Positions 21,175 through 32,539 of a stretch of DNA of 64,000 nt are shown here, piece by piece (positions within the stretch are counted from its first letter, which is position 1; each line of letters begins with the position of its first letter). The notes under the pieces are model-generated. The model ran no database searches. It was not told the DNA's origin and was given only the letters and a program-made list of their open reading frames with translations. The stretch lies in NCBI GenBank assembly GCA_029531795.1, contig JAPEIS010000004.1, forward strand, positions 558,001 to 622,000, in the 5' to 3' direction. Made by a program: the position numbers and the translations under genes. This DNA comes from Sclerotinia nivalis. Its lineage: Eukaryota; Ascomycota; Leotiomycetes; Helotiales; Sclerotiniaceae.

Positions 21175-22659
21175 TTACAAACGAGGCGATGGCGCGAGAG
21201 TTTTCTTGTATAGCCATTGTGCAAACCTAACACTAGGTTCGTCGACCAATTTCGTAACAATCTCCGCAGCCCAAAGAGTAACGGGCAAAATAATCAAATG
21301 TGGAACAAAGAAGCTAAGTTCCATGCCGAATGGCCCAACTTTCGATATTGGGAAGATGTTTCTCCACGGCCCCATTTCCTCCGACATTTCTTTTGACCAG
21401 CCGACCGCCGAATACAATCTATCGCCCAGAATTACCATGACAGGTCCATGCACAAGATAGAAAGCAAAAGACACATGACCCATATATTGACAGAATCGAC
21501 ATTCGAAGAAGCTCTTTAGCCATGGAATTCGAGGAATAGATGCCACGAGAAAGGTTGCGGCGAAAAAAAGATAGAACCATTTGTAGTCGAATACAGCTTG
21601 TGGCTTCAAGTACGATAGATAATGCCATCCGGGAGAGTTTCTCAATACCTTCAGATCCGAATCATGAGTAGGCACACCTCCAAGATACATGGCGGCGATG
21701 AAAAGGTTGAAAAAGATGAGTTCTTTCCAGGAATCGAACTTGGAGAAGAAACGGGGCAGGTCATCATTTTCGGCGAGTAGATCCAAATCGCAAAGAAGCA
21801 TACCAGCCACAAACATTGCATTGTGAGCACCATCCGCAATGTACATGAAGTAATATATCAACCCAAGCTCGAGGTAGAGTCTGGCATTCCGTGAGCATCT
21901 TGAAAATGCTATAAGTGCCGTGTAAATGGTAATAGAACCTCTGATCTCAACGGGTATTGACCACACGTGAACATTATAGGTGAACCAAGGGTCTCCGCCA
22001 GTTCGGAAAATATAACTGAAGTTCTTGAACTCCAGATACCATTTCCATACCTCGCTGGTCCACTTCTTTTCATGCTCAGATCTTGGTAGAGGATAGATAT
22101 TGAACATATGCCATATGGTGAGATATATAAACGTCGTGGCGATCACTGGGAGCCATAATCGTATCCAGCGTCTGAATAATGCTGATGCAAGATTATCTCC
22201 AAACTTTGCCAAATCTCCGGATTGAATGAGCATCAACGGTTTTCTGGAGAGAACATATCCTGAGATAACAAAGAACGTGGTTACAGCGAGATGACCACCG
22301 GTGAAGAATGTCCGCAGGAAAGGTAATTGGATCAAGTAGTATTTTTTCTCGTAGCCAAAGCCCATCTCCATGATCCAATTGCCATATACTAAGGTGTGAG
22401 CCCATAGTTCATGATGTAGAACATACACCAAGAATGCTGCATAACCTCTCAACCCGTCAAGCCACGCAGTTGCATGGAGCGGTTTTGCCGGTGCTCTCGT
22501 CCTGCTTAGAAATGAAGGCTTTATAAAATCCGGGCATAGCTTTTTCGGTTTCCAGTATTTCGTAGGTGCTTTGGTAACGACTGGGGACAATAATGGCTGG
22601 TCTGTCTTGATTTCTTCCATGAACCCAACATCGAGAATGCCATGATATTCGCTAGGCAT
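21175..22659 (-). CDS. Acyltransferase 3 family membrane protein
   Basis: Single exon of 494 residues, ATG at 22657-22659. After a hydrophilic N-terminus comes the family signature: TAWLDGLRGYAAFLVYVLHH (about 65-84) containing the conserved histidines, then GGHLAVTTFFVISGYVLSRK (about 121-140). Several further membrane helices follow, ending with a VSFAFYLVHGPV segment (conserved Y/H helix) and a terminal helix. This is the Acyl_transf_3 (OafA/NodX-like) fold, integral membrane enzymes that O-acylate sugars, lipids or small molecules. In fungi relatives occur as stand-alone genes and in metabolite clusters; the substrate is unknown here. The basic RxWIRLWLPV segment after helix 4 is also typical. 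Confidence 0.88.
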   Translation of the reverse strand: MPSEYHGILDVGFMEEIKTDQPLLSPVVTKAPTKYWKPKKLCPDFIKPSFLSRTRAPAKPLHATAWLDGLRGYAAFLVYVLHHELWAHTLVYGNWIMEMGFGYEKKYYLIQLPFLRTFFTGGHLAVTTFFVISGYVLSRKPLMLIQSGDLAKFGDNLASALFRRWIRLWLPVIATTFIYLTIWHMFNIYPLPRSEHEKKWTSEVWKWYLEFKNFSYIFRTGGDPWFTYNVHVWSIPVEIRGSITIYTALIAFSRCSRNARLYLELGLIYYFMYIADGAHNAMFVAGMLLCDLDLLAENDDLPRFFSKFDSWKELIFFNLFIAAMYLGGVPTHDSDLKVLRNSPGWHYLSYLKPQAVFDYKWFYLFFAATFLVASIPRIPWLKSFFECRFCQYMGHVSFAFYLVHGPVMVILGDRLYSAVGWSKEMSEEMGPWRNIFPISKVGPFGMELSFFVPHLIILPVTLWAAEIVTKLVDEPSVRFAQWLYKKTLAPSPRL

Positions 22660-23852
22660 TTTGAAAACGACTTTATCATTTACAAGCTGGGAAAGCTTGC
22701 TAAATGGCGTTGAAAGTCGAAATTGATGAAGAAATCAAAGCTGTAGATTATTTGTGAAGAAAGATGTTTTGCCAGCATACCATGCTGCCTCAGAAGCATT
22801 CGGAGTTATGCAAGACTCAATGGACCGACTTTTTTCACGCAGACGCCACTAGTGCTGCTGCTATTAAGACCTGAATTACAATCACAAGCAATAATTGGCG
22901 ACGTTTGGTTTCTCTTCGCGAGTTCTCCCCCCGAGGTTCGTGCCCGCCGAATAATGCGGGGTATCGTCCGTATCAAAAGTGGAATATTGGAGAAATATTG
23001 GAGGATCAGCGGGAATTCCCTCACGGTCTTTCATCATCTCCATGGGTAGTACCCTCGTACCCTTACCCCAATATATTGTGTTGTTCGTGTTGATCCGTCC
23101 TGAGTTTTTCTTAATCGTGATGCGGTTTGTCGTAAGCTGATTTCGGAGGTAACATGGGATATAGGGTTTAGCGTCGGGATTGCAAACTGTTTGAACGATT
23201 TGATTTGCCAATGGCCGGGAAAGGGTCGGTTCGTAAACCACTCGCCAGTCACAAAATCAAGCTTTACAAAACCCGTCACATGTTTACCGAGGCCGCTAAG
23301 ATTACATCGTTACATTTAGCGGGATATTTGCTGGAGTATCCTGCATGGACATGGACATGTCATTTAGCCCAACTCCAAGTCATTGATCGGTAATCAAAAT
23401 TGTCTTAGTATGCGGTACTTGATTCCTATCTAAACAACCTTCGCATATCATTGCACTAGTGTGCATAGACTTCAGGTAACGTTGAACAGGCACAATGCGA
23501 ACCCCCGGAGAGCCCCCTGCCAAGTCAAGCCACCAACTTTGAATTCTTCAATCACAAGCTTGTGAAGGCTTGAATTTTTGATGAAAGAAGCTTCCCGTTA
23601 AGCTTTTTCCCCATGTCTGATCTTGAATGCTTCAGGCTAATCGAAATGCCCCCATGTTGCTATTCATCTAGCCAAGTAGGCCATCCCATTGTCCGCACAA
23701 GTCATTTTCTAGGTTAAATTTTTCGATCCATCAAATTGGTCAAAAAAACCCTCGTTTCTTTCACCTGATTTTTTTTGAGTGTATTAGTTGAATGTTAACA
23801 TGCGACTGTTCCTCCCACATGCCGATTAAGTTCAGATCTCAATGCTACAATA
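22660..23852. other. 1.2-kb intergenic region
   Basis: Upstream region of the minus acyltransferase and the plus GT32 gene (divergent). Short frames such as 22882-23241 (-) show no family features. The 3' part has the T/C-rich tracts usual before fungal starts. Confidence 0.45.
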
Positions 23853-25412
23853 ATGGAAAACTTACGAAGAACACGATCACGGAGTATGCAGACGACCTCC
23901 CAATTCGGCGGTCGTCTGCCGAAGCAAATACAAAGAGCTTTACCTATTTATGCCATTCTCGTACTTTTAATTCTGATTATCTCAAATGTTGATACTCTCA
24001 AATCATCTACAGTATCGCATGCAAAGAGGTCGACACAGAAAGTTCTGAAGGGTGTGACATCCTCAGAATTCCCAAGGAAAATATGGCAGACATGGAAAGT
24101 TGACCCATTGGGTTTCGCAGAGAGAGACCTTTTGAGTGCCAGGACTTGGACTCAATTAAACCCAGGACACAGATACGAGGTTTTAACAGACAACAATGAC
24201 ATGTATTATGTCGAAACAAACTTCGGGCCAGATGGGTTGAATAGGCCGGACATTGTAGAGATGTATCGATCGCTGAAGGTACAAATCATTAAGGCTGATA
24301 TTTTGCGCTACTTGATAATGTACGTTGAAGGTGGTGTTTATACCGATATTGATGTCGAAGCATTGAAGGCAGTCGACGCCTGGATTCCTGATCGATATCC
24401 TGTGGGCGATGTTGATATGGTAGTGAGTGTTGAGATCGACCAGCCAGATTTCAAAGACCATCCAATTCTAGGTCAGAAGTCACAATCCTTCTGCCAATGG
24501 ACTTTCATGTGCAAGCCCCGCCTTCCTGTAATGTTAGCACTTGTCGACAACATTCTACAGTGGCTACAAGATGTCGCTGCAGAACAAAATGTCCCCATAT
24601 CACAGATCAAGCTCGATTTCGATGAAGTCATCTCCGGCACAGGCCCTTCAGCATTCACCGGCGCGATCTTGAAAGAAATGAGTATAAAGACTGGAAACCC
24701 GGTTGATTGGAGCACCTTTCATGCCATGCGGGAATCAAAACTAGTTGGAGGATTTCTGGTCCTCACCGTGGAAGCATTTGCTGCCGGACAAGGGCATTCA
24801 GATTCTGGGAATCACAATGCGAGAGGAGCTTTGGTAAAACATCATTACCATGCTTCTGAATGGCCTTTACTACACCCTCGTTTCAGTCACCCAATATATG
24901 GCGAGGTTGAGAAATGCAACTGGGAGCCGGAATGTGTCAGGATATGGGATGAAAATATGGCCGCATATGAGGCGCTGTCACCGGAGGGAAAGGAACAACA
25001 GATCGCGATAAAGAAGGCATTGGATGAGCATGATGCACTTCATGCGCAGATGGGCGCTCAAACATTCGATCCGAAAGCATTATTAATGCCCCAGCAGAAT
25101 CTGAATCCGATACCCCAAGCAGCGATTCCACAGCCGCAACCTGGATTCTATCCAGATGGCTCACCTGTGAGGAATTTGGACGGCTCTATTATGAGAAATC
25201 TGGATGGCTCACTACCCGTAAATCCAAACGCCCCTCCTCTGGCACAGAAACTCGAAATAAAGGACTTGTCCGCTCCTCATATTGATCCGAATCTCGCGCT
25301 AATACAGCCAGAGCCTAAAATCGAGTCAAACGACAAGAAACAAGAAACGAAAGATGACCCCGCAAATTTGCAAGCAAATCCAGCAGGCGAGATGCTACTA
25401 GGAGCTTCATAA
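23853..25412 (+). CDS. OCH1-like GT32 glycosyltransferase with repetitive C-terminal tail
   Basis: Single exon of 519 residues. A short basic cytosolic tail is followed by an anchor helix (about 33-46, YAILVLLILIISNV). The GT32 signature begins at FPRKIWQTWK (73-82). It continues with KADILRYLIMYVEGGVYTDI (147-166), whose DID at 165-167 is the metal/nucleotide-sugar DXD motif. Later SGTGPSAFTGAI and HHYHASEW segments are also typical of OCH1/HOC1 proteins. These are Golgi alpha-1,6-mannosyltransferases or close relatives that extend N-glycans, using GDP-mannose. Unusually, ~150 residues follow the domain and are rich in Pro, Gln and Asn. They include two adjacent RNLDGS units (PVRNLDGSIMRNLDGSL). 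Donor and linkage are inferred from family only. Confidence 0.88.
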   Translation: MENLRRTRSRSMQTTSQFGGRLPKQIQRALPIYAILVLLILIISNVDTLKSSTVSHAKRSTQKVLKGVTSSEFPRKIWQTWKVDPLGFAERDLLSARTWTQLNPGHRYEVLTDNNDMYYVETNFGPDGLNRPDIVEMYRSLKVQIIKADILRYLIMYVEGGVYTDIDVEALKAVDAWIPDRYPVGDVDMVVSVEIDQPDFKDHPILGQKSQSFCQWTFMCKPRLPVMLALVDNILQWLQDVAAEQNVPISQIKLDFDEVISGTGPSAFTGAILKEMSIKTGNPVDWSTFHAMRESKLVGGFLVLTVEAFAAGQGHSDSGNHNARGALVKHHYHASEWPLLHPRFSHPIYGEVEKCNWEPECVRIWDENMAAYEALSPEGKEQQIAIKKALDEHDALHAQMGAQTFDPKALLMPQQNLNPIPQAAIPQPQPGFYPDGSPVRNLDGSIMRNLDGSLPVNPNAPPLAQKLEIKDLSAPHIDPNLALIQPEPKIESNDKKQETKDDPANLQANPAGEMLLGAS

Positions 25413-28253
25413 TCGTATGCGAGTAATGGAATGCGTGCTGTTATAGATGGTATCAGAGAGGCAACAAGATTTTATGGCACATGCTTTAGATTTGGAACTT
25501 TTACTTTGTCTTAGAGCTCAACCTAATAGATTTCAGAGGGTTTGGAGGAGGACTATAATGAGAGAGTAGAACACGCCTTGAGAAATGTCTCGGCTGTCTG
25601 AAGGGTTATTATTGTCTTTTCCTGCTGAGAGTTGAAGCTGGAATGAGGTATTTATAGCTTCAAGGGAATGATGGATACTTTGGTATTCAGTTGGAGTTGG
25701 AGGAATTTAATGACTGGCCAGAGCTTCACATGAAAGAATTTCTCTACGATTATGGATGTCATTTACGAAGTTATCTGTCTTCTACGAAGTATATAGCATA
25801 AAACTCATTTACACAATCAAATCGCATTGTAATTTTTTTTACCTATGAGCCAGACAAACAATTCCTTTTCCATAACACTATCTTCATGATTGATGGTCGT
25901 CGTATGTCTTCAACATGGGAATGCCGGGGCACCATGTAAAGTTTCCGGAACCGATTGCGACCACGGAATCAACCATCGCGATAGCGACTAATCAACCTGT
26001 TCTACTCATTTAAGAGAAGAGAACTCAAAGACAGAGGCCAAAGCTACATTAATAGCTTCGATCATCTGACATCGATTAAGTGATGTGGGGAAACACCTTG
26101 GGAAGTGCGCGGATCATGACCATTGTGACCGGGAGCAAACACAAATAGCTTCGAACTACTGGGTTCGGCTACATGCTAGTCTTCAGAAAAACAAGCTATC
26201 CTTAGCTTCCGTCAAGCCACGTTGATAAAACGTGGGAGAGGTTTTGATGGATGATTCATGATGCTTACTGTAAAGGGTGAATGTTGTACCTTAGGTTTTT
26301 TGGTGTGATGATCTGCTAGCAATAATTGAATGCTGAATTTCTCGATTCCTTTTGAAGTTTTGAGTGCAAGAACTATCTTAGGGGCCCTAAATATCTCGTG
26401 ACTGGTGAGGGCGGGAAGTTGGCCATTCGAAGGTACACTATTCTTGAAGACGGTTCACTCGATAATCAGTTACTACGATCCTGAAATCGGGGTCGGCATG
26501 CACGCGCGGGATAGTCCTAGGAATCTTCACCGATGAACCATATAATGCGGAGTAGTTAGTTTTGTATCGTTATAACGTCAACACATCTTTGGATCAACAA
26601 ACCGGCAATGCATCCCCTATAATTTACCACTATTAGGTGATGGGATGTTACTTTTTCATAATTTCAATGACAAATAGGACGCTGCGATGCTATGGATTTG
26701 ATAAGCCGCTCGGATGATGGACTTACCCCTTTTAGAAAACCCTCAGATATTTTAGGGAACAATACAACCAAGAATTCGTAAGAATTCTTCATATGAATAG
26801 TCAGCCTGAACGCTATCCATATGGAAGTAATGTGAGGTTATTCTTATCTTTTTTATTGACTACGAAATGCCACAATACCACGAGGCTTCATGAATCGTTT
26901 CAGATACTCCAGGCTAATCGAAAAAAAACAGTATTAAGATATCATCCGGGATAATCCAATATGATTCCTTTCGCCAAATCCAGGAAGTGGAAGCCTCTTT
27001 TAAACTACCAATTTTCTATGTATCATCCAAGGTATACATCGATAATGTAAGTACAGTAGAATACCCACCTGCACCGAAAAACACCAAATTGTATCTTCAA
27101 CGTAAACTATTAGTGTCCAAAAATAAACTATATTCTGTGCAACAGTAAGAATCATTGAAGAATTACTCCTATAGGGCTGTCAGTGTCGTAAGGGTCGAAA
27201 TTGGGGCTGTGCAAAGCCTATCAGTATTAATTAGTGATCTACGTGCAGTAGCGGGGTAATATCGGGGCCTATTGATATGCTGGAAAATAGGTAGTGTAGA
27301 CACTGCGTAAATGTAACCTCATCATTGCTGACCGTGGATGATTTATCGTGGGTATGATTATAACCAAAGGATCAAGAAAGTAAAATCGCAAAACGCTACC
27401 ATTGAATAGATTTATGGTTGTCGGCGGTCTCGGGGAAGGGGGCTGGTGCGCTAGTGCACGATACTACGTTGGGGACAAAACTGTTTGTACTCGGCCTGTC
27501 AGCATTAGCGTATCAGTCGATACTGACTCGAAGTACACCATCGCATAGCTGATGCCTATGAATCGTCTTGAATGAGAAAAAGGAGACTAGATATTGACAT
27601 CTAGAACCGGTTTTTATCCAAAATCTCCACTATCTCTCACTGGGAAAACCACGTTTTAACCACGAAAGCAAATATTTGTGGCGCCCTTCTCTACTACGAT
27701 ATGAGACTTTGATCGCGCCAATAACATTCCTGAAGATCTAATGTTCATTTACAGTTTACTTTTTATTGCGGCTCAGCTGTGCGGCGCAGCGGCAGCGTTT
27801 GCTGCTCATCCGTCCACTGATGATCGCTCGCTTCAGCTTCGTGCAGTAGCAGGACTGACAATCTGACTTGCATCTTACATGATACCATTTTCTTTTTGAG
27901 CGATGCGGCTCGCCTCGATGAGGTTCCTACTGTATCTTCGTCTGAAAAATCTTTCACGATGGCATGGTGTAGTGGGGTTGAAGATACCAATATATGTAGC
28001 TATTTGCGGATCCACACATCTCAACATAAATTCGACGGTGCGTGATGACGGGGGATTCTGGGGCCGATCAGATGTTCAGGATGAAGTTAGATACTTCATA
28101 GCTCGGGTGGATATCTGGATGTTTGATAACTTGTCTACATCCACCCCCGTTGTACTCTGTTGGTATTCCAAAATATTTCTTACTGTACCAAAGTACTGTG
28201 ACTTGCGATAGATCTACAGATCTTGTACCTTTTGGTATCCAACCGTAGCAGAT
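25413..28253. other. 2.8-kb gene-poor region
   Basis: Many stops on both strands and no coherent coding frame, RNA gene or repeat recognised. Short frames at 27763-27990 (-) and 27903-28211 (+) overlap each other and look accidental. Confidence 0.45.
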
Positions 28254-30232
28254 ATGTACCTATCATTAGGTGCCAGTAGGAATTCCGAAACACATCTACC
28301 TACCAGTACATCGGAGCCAGAAGAATATACATCACAATATGGACGCACATCCTCGCCAGAACGATCACTTGTTGAAAACGAAGAGTCAACGATTACTTTG
28401 AGTCCACCGCCAGAAAATATATCACCCGAGTCAAAGAGTATCGACTTGAAAGAACCTGATATGCTGCCAATTGAACCCGATTCGAAGAAAAGAGGATGGA
28501 GATTCTTTGGAAGTTTTGCATGTTTAGCAATCTTAAACTTGGTTTGCGCTGTTGATGCAACGATTCTTTCTGTGGCTTTACCAGTAAGAAGACTTTGATT
28601 CTTTCTTCCTGTGCTTGTTCATCATGACTTGAACTGACTTCGGTGAATGAAGACCATTGCAACAAGTTTACATGCCACGGCTATCCAAGCTTTTTGGTGC
28701 GGTACATCATTCCTCCTTTGCTCCACAGTCTTTCAGCCTACATGGGCAGCTTTCTCGCATATTATTGGTCGTAAATCAGTACTCATGGCCGCACTATTCC
28801 TCTTCTCCGTCGGTACAATACTTTGCTCTGTTGCCAATAACATTGAACTCCTCTTGGTAGGAAGATGTATACAGGGTATTGGTGGAGGCGGCCTCGTAGG
28901 GTTGACTTATGTCCTTCTTGCTGATATGGTCACTCTGCGTGAGCGCGGTAAATGGATGTCGATTATCTCACTTCAATGGGCAATTGGTTCTGTGATTGGT
29001 CCAGTCATTGGTGGCGCTTTCGCAGAAAAGCTATCATGGAGATGGATATTTTGGTTAAATATCCCTTTCTGCGTTGTCAGTGCTTTTGGTATTCCGATTT
29101 GTTTGAAGTTGAATATTAAACAAGGTTCTATGTGGGCTAAACTTAAGGCTTTTGACTGGCTTGGGTCATTTTTATTCGTTGCTTCTACGACCGGTCTTCT
29201 GATTCCTCTTACTTGGGTGAGTTACTTCGGCATCATCTCAGTTTGTGTAATACTAACATTCAGTAGGGAGGTGTTATGTATTCCTGGAGCTCCGTCCGCA
29301 CACTCGTACCGCTACTCATCGGTGTCGGTGGTCTCATTGCCTTCCTCCTCTACTCCATCTTTCGAAAGGGTGACCCCTTGATTCGACGTTCACTTTTCAA
29401 CTCCCCCACAGCAATTGTCGCTTACTTCGGCACACTCGTCCATGGCATTTGTGTTTGGTCCGTGCTCTTCTACATGCCATTATACTTCGAAGTCGCCAAA
29501 AACTACACCCCAATCCAAGCTGGAATTGGTCTCTTCCCCTTGACATTCACAACCGCACCAGCGGCCGTAGTAGTCGGACTCATCATTGCTAAAACCGGTC
29601 GCTACCGCCCTTCAATTTGGGCAGGCTGGGCTCTCACCACGTTAGGACTTGGTCTTCTCATCCTCCTTAAAGAATCCACATCAATAGTGTCGTGGATTTT
29701 TATCAATCTCATCCCAGGCATTGGATTAGGCACTCTTTTCTCTGCTCAAGGTTTTGCCGCCCAAGCTTCAGCCAGCAACGCTGATCTTCCATTCGCCGGA
29801 GCAATGTATTCCTTCTTCCGAGCCTTTGGCCAAACAATCGGTGTGGCCATCTCCGGCGTCATATTTCAAAACACATTCCAAAAAAAGATCCTCAAAACAG
29901 CCTATGCTGTCTATGCAAACGAATGGTCAAAAGACGCATCCGCATTTGTCCAAATTGTGAAAGCATGGTCAGATACTGGCGCAGAGGGAGAAATGAAACA
30001 AGTTGTTATCGGAGCCTATGTTGAGAGCTTGAAGATGGTGTGGATTGTCATGTGTGCATTGGCTGGATTGGCTTTTGTAACTAGTTTGATATTTACAAAA
30101 GAGATTGCAATGAGTAGGGAGTTGGAGACGGATCAAGGGTTTGATTATGGATATACCGAGAGGAAGGGAAAGGGAATTAGTCAAACAATTGTTCCTATTA
30201 CGCCGCAGCATAATGGGGATGAGATGGTTTAA
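28254..30232 (+). CDS. DHA2-type (14-helix) MFS efflux transporter, three exons
   Basis: Exons 28254-28583, 28653-29216 and 29267-30232, all phase 0; 619 residues. About 90 hydrophilic residues precede the first helix. DATILSVALP joined to TIATSLHATA gives the DHA2 TM1 signature (D-x-T-x-x-x-V-A-L-P). Next come a motif-A-like SHIIGRKSVLM, GRCIQGIGGGGLVGLTYVLL, the motif C region GSVIGPVIGGAFAEKLSWRW, and the family hallmark RWIFWLNIPF. The second half has the extra pair of helices after LTWGGV (the third exon starts at GGV). These drug:H+ antiporters export toxins, drugs or metabolites from the plasma membrane. No biosynthetic backbone gene is nearby, so self-resistance to a local metabolite is not supported. 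Confidence 0.9.
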
Positions 30233-30916
30233 TGATTGTATGTTATGATGTATGATGTATGATATCCTTGAATTTTGGTTGTATTTATGTTGAGAAAGGA
30301 ACAGATTTGGTATACGTGCACGCGGTAATGCACAAGGTAAAAGGAATAACGAAATACCCTCATTTGAAACGATTCCATTTCGATACTTTAATTATGGCAC
30401 ATATTTATATCACAAATCGTGGCAACAGATTAGTCTTCGGCAAATTAGCCATGTACAACAATCGGACAGTTGACATTGTGTTTATTGAAGTGTGGTATAT
30501 AAACAGCTACATAATTATCGTCCCAATTAGACGGCTGCTTTATTCACAACTTCTCGCTAATTCACTCCTGACTCTCTGCACACTTCCTTCCGATTTTTCA
30601 CTTCACTTCCGAGGTGGTTAGTGAATGCCAAGTTTCCTTCCTAGATTCTCGCTTGAAAAAATTTCGACAACCTTTTCTTTCCATATGCGATTTTGATATT
30701 CCTCTTCGTGAACACACTTCACGCGATCCCTGGACAATCTATCGGGTTGGTAGAGTGCTTTATAAGTTTCAACCTTTCCTTTATATAAGAAGAGATACGT
30801 TTGGCATTTGTGTTTTCTTCTTTTTGTTGTCGAATGATAGAAGACATTGTCTCGTTCTTGATCTAATTGTTGTTATTGTCTTTAAATATATATTTCATTC
30901 TTATCATCAATCAAAT
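30233..30916. other. Intergenic between the MFS gene and the retrotransposon nest
   Basis: 3' flank of the MFS gene running into AT-rich sequence. No gene recognised; the frame at 30259-30621 has no family features. Confidence 0.45.
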
Positions 30917-30921
30917 ATATT
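30917..30921. repeat. Target-site duplication of the copia element (left)
   Basis: ATATT immediately before the 5' LTR, identical to 43802-43806 after the 3' LTR. This shows that the whole 12.9 kb behaves as one insertion. Confidence 0.9.
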
Positions 30922-31039
30922 TGTTAGAACACATGATGCTCGCTAGTACTAGCTTCTGCACTAGTATATATATCTTTTCAAGCTGTACTATAGAATATTT
31001 GTTATATATAATAATATATGTTTGATTACCCTTCCAACA
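30922..31039 (+). repeat. Copia 5' LTR (118 bp)
   Basis: Begins TGTTAGAACAC and ends CCCTTCCAACA, so TG...CA ends with near-perfect terminal inverted repeat (TGTTAGAA / TTCCAACA). It aligns without gaps to 43684-43801. The first downstream bases (31040 on, GATTATAAACTCC) occupy the primer-binding-site position. Confidence 0.92.
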
Positions 31040-31887
31040 GATTATAAACTCCGTATAAACATATATATAAAGACTTGCTTATTACAATACGATATTATAT
31101 CATATTCTTCTTCAGAATATATTATTTATACAAAAATCAACAATGACGCCTTCCAACTCAACCTCTGAACCTATTACAATCTCTACAAAATAAAACAATA
31201 TCGTTGTTTTCAACAAAGATAACTGAAGCGAATTCAAGGAATCCTATTTGCTTACACTTGATGCAATTGAAGCTATCGATATTATCAACAATACCGAAAA
31301 TCAATCAGATTTTTTCGATCCAGATTATTCCGATACTTTATTTTATAATTACAAAAAAAAAAGAGATTATACAATTGTTATATTCAATTTTGGAGTAAAT
31401 ACAATTTATCGTTCAAGCTTTGTTGAGTATATTGATAATCTCGATGTTATTTCTATATAGGAAATTCTCAAATCATATAACAATAGTGTTTACCCTTATT
31501 TTGTTGTTGAAATTCGTTATCAATTTCTACTCGAAACCTTCGATCCCAAAATTCAAACTCTTCGAAATTTCGTCGAACATTTTCTTCATTATCAATAACA
31601 AATTTCTAATAGTATACAACTAATCAACTATGAAGAGGTTTATATTCAGTTTATAAATAAGATTCCCGAAACAGAAAATTGGCAAATAGTAAAGATGTTT
31701 GTTCTTAATACCGATCAGAATTTTCAATAAGTAATAATAATCTTCAGTGTTTGTGAAAAATCAATTATTGTTATGGTAATCTATACTGATAATAATCATT
31801 CTAATATGAAGAGAAACGGTTGAGGTTGAGAAGGACGAAGTGCTTTTCGAGATAGTAGAGGTAGAAGCGATAGCCGAGGATATAATG

Positions 31888-31892
31888 GAAAC
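31888..31892. repeat. Target-site duplication of solo LTR A
   Basis: GAAAC, repeated at 32179-32183 directly after the solo LTR. Confidence 0.85.
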
Positions 31893-32178
31893 TGTTAAGA
31901 TCACATAGGCAAAGAATCAATTAGTCGTAAAACCGTAGCCCAAACTTTTCATTACCTTTTCTAATCCTGAATAAACTATTACTTTTAAGTTCAATCAATA
32001 AAGAGATATCAGAACGCCTATAGTTCGCCACCATTCCTGTTCTTTCATAAACAATACAAAGAAGCTTGTTTACTAAACATTCCAAACTGATCGATGACGT
32101 TCCTACGCTGATGATTCGAAATGAGAACGCCTCCGTCTAGGTTTCTTGTTTTGACGAAACTGTTGCGTGATCGTAACA
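31893..32178 (+). repeat. Solo LTR A of a third retroelement family (286 bp)
   Basis: Starts TGTTAAGATCAC and ends GTGATCGTAACA: TG...CA with 12-bp terminal inverted repeats, one mismatch. It is flanked by GAAAC duplications and interrupts copia gag. It is the reverse complement, almost base for base, of 42756-43040. No internal retroelement body remains, as expected after LTR-LTR recombination. 'Plus' is an arbitrary orientation. A short non-autonomous element with LTR-like ends is the alternative. Confidence 0.82.
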
Positions 32179-32539
32179 GAAACGATCATAGCAAACGAGA
32201 TCGAAACGATGATTGTGGAGATTATATATCAAATAGAGGAATTGCAAAGAATCAATATCGATTCTATTATAAATATAGTCATTATCAAAAGGATTGTTGT
32301 GTTTTAGTAAAAGCCAAAGCATTTGTTAGAAAAGGCAAGAAAGGGAAGGATAATGATAATAATGATAAAGAAGCTAAGGCTCAAATAATTGAAGGAGATC
32401 AATACAATAGTACTATCTATTCAGGGTCTGCTATATATATGATTGATTCAAATATAGATTGGATATTTGATTCAGAAGCCATTCAATATTTCATTGGTCA
32501 AATCGACAATCTTGAATATATTCAATATTGATCGACCTC

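Larger units (their letters stand above)
31143..32531 (+). pseudogene. Copia gag-protease remnant, split by a solo LTR
   Basis: A frame starts at ATG 31143 shortly after the LTR. Open segments resemble copia gag (31248-31460, with FFDPDYSDTLFYNY). A solo LTR then interrupts it at 31893-32178. Beyond it a corrupted zinc knuckle (YRFYYKYSHYQKDC, first cysteines lost) and a mutated protease site (WIFDSEA where WxxDSGA is expected) are readable up to 32531. Several stops break the frame. The ATG at 32121 lies inside the solo LTR, so the 136-codon frame from it is a chimera. Confidence 0.8.

Noticed and set aside
22882..23241. 119-codon minus frame between the acyltransferase and GT32 genes
   Set aside because: Overlapping frames on both strands are equally open, there is no recognisable motif, and it sits in a promoter region.
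19376..30232. Secondary-metabolite cluster
   Set aside because: A DHA2 MFS and an acyltransferase occur, but there is no PKS, NRPS, terpene cyclase or pathway regulator in the window.
32121..32531. 136-codon frame as an independent gene
   Set aside because: Its first ~19 codons lie in a solo LTR and the rest is copia gag/protease remnant.
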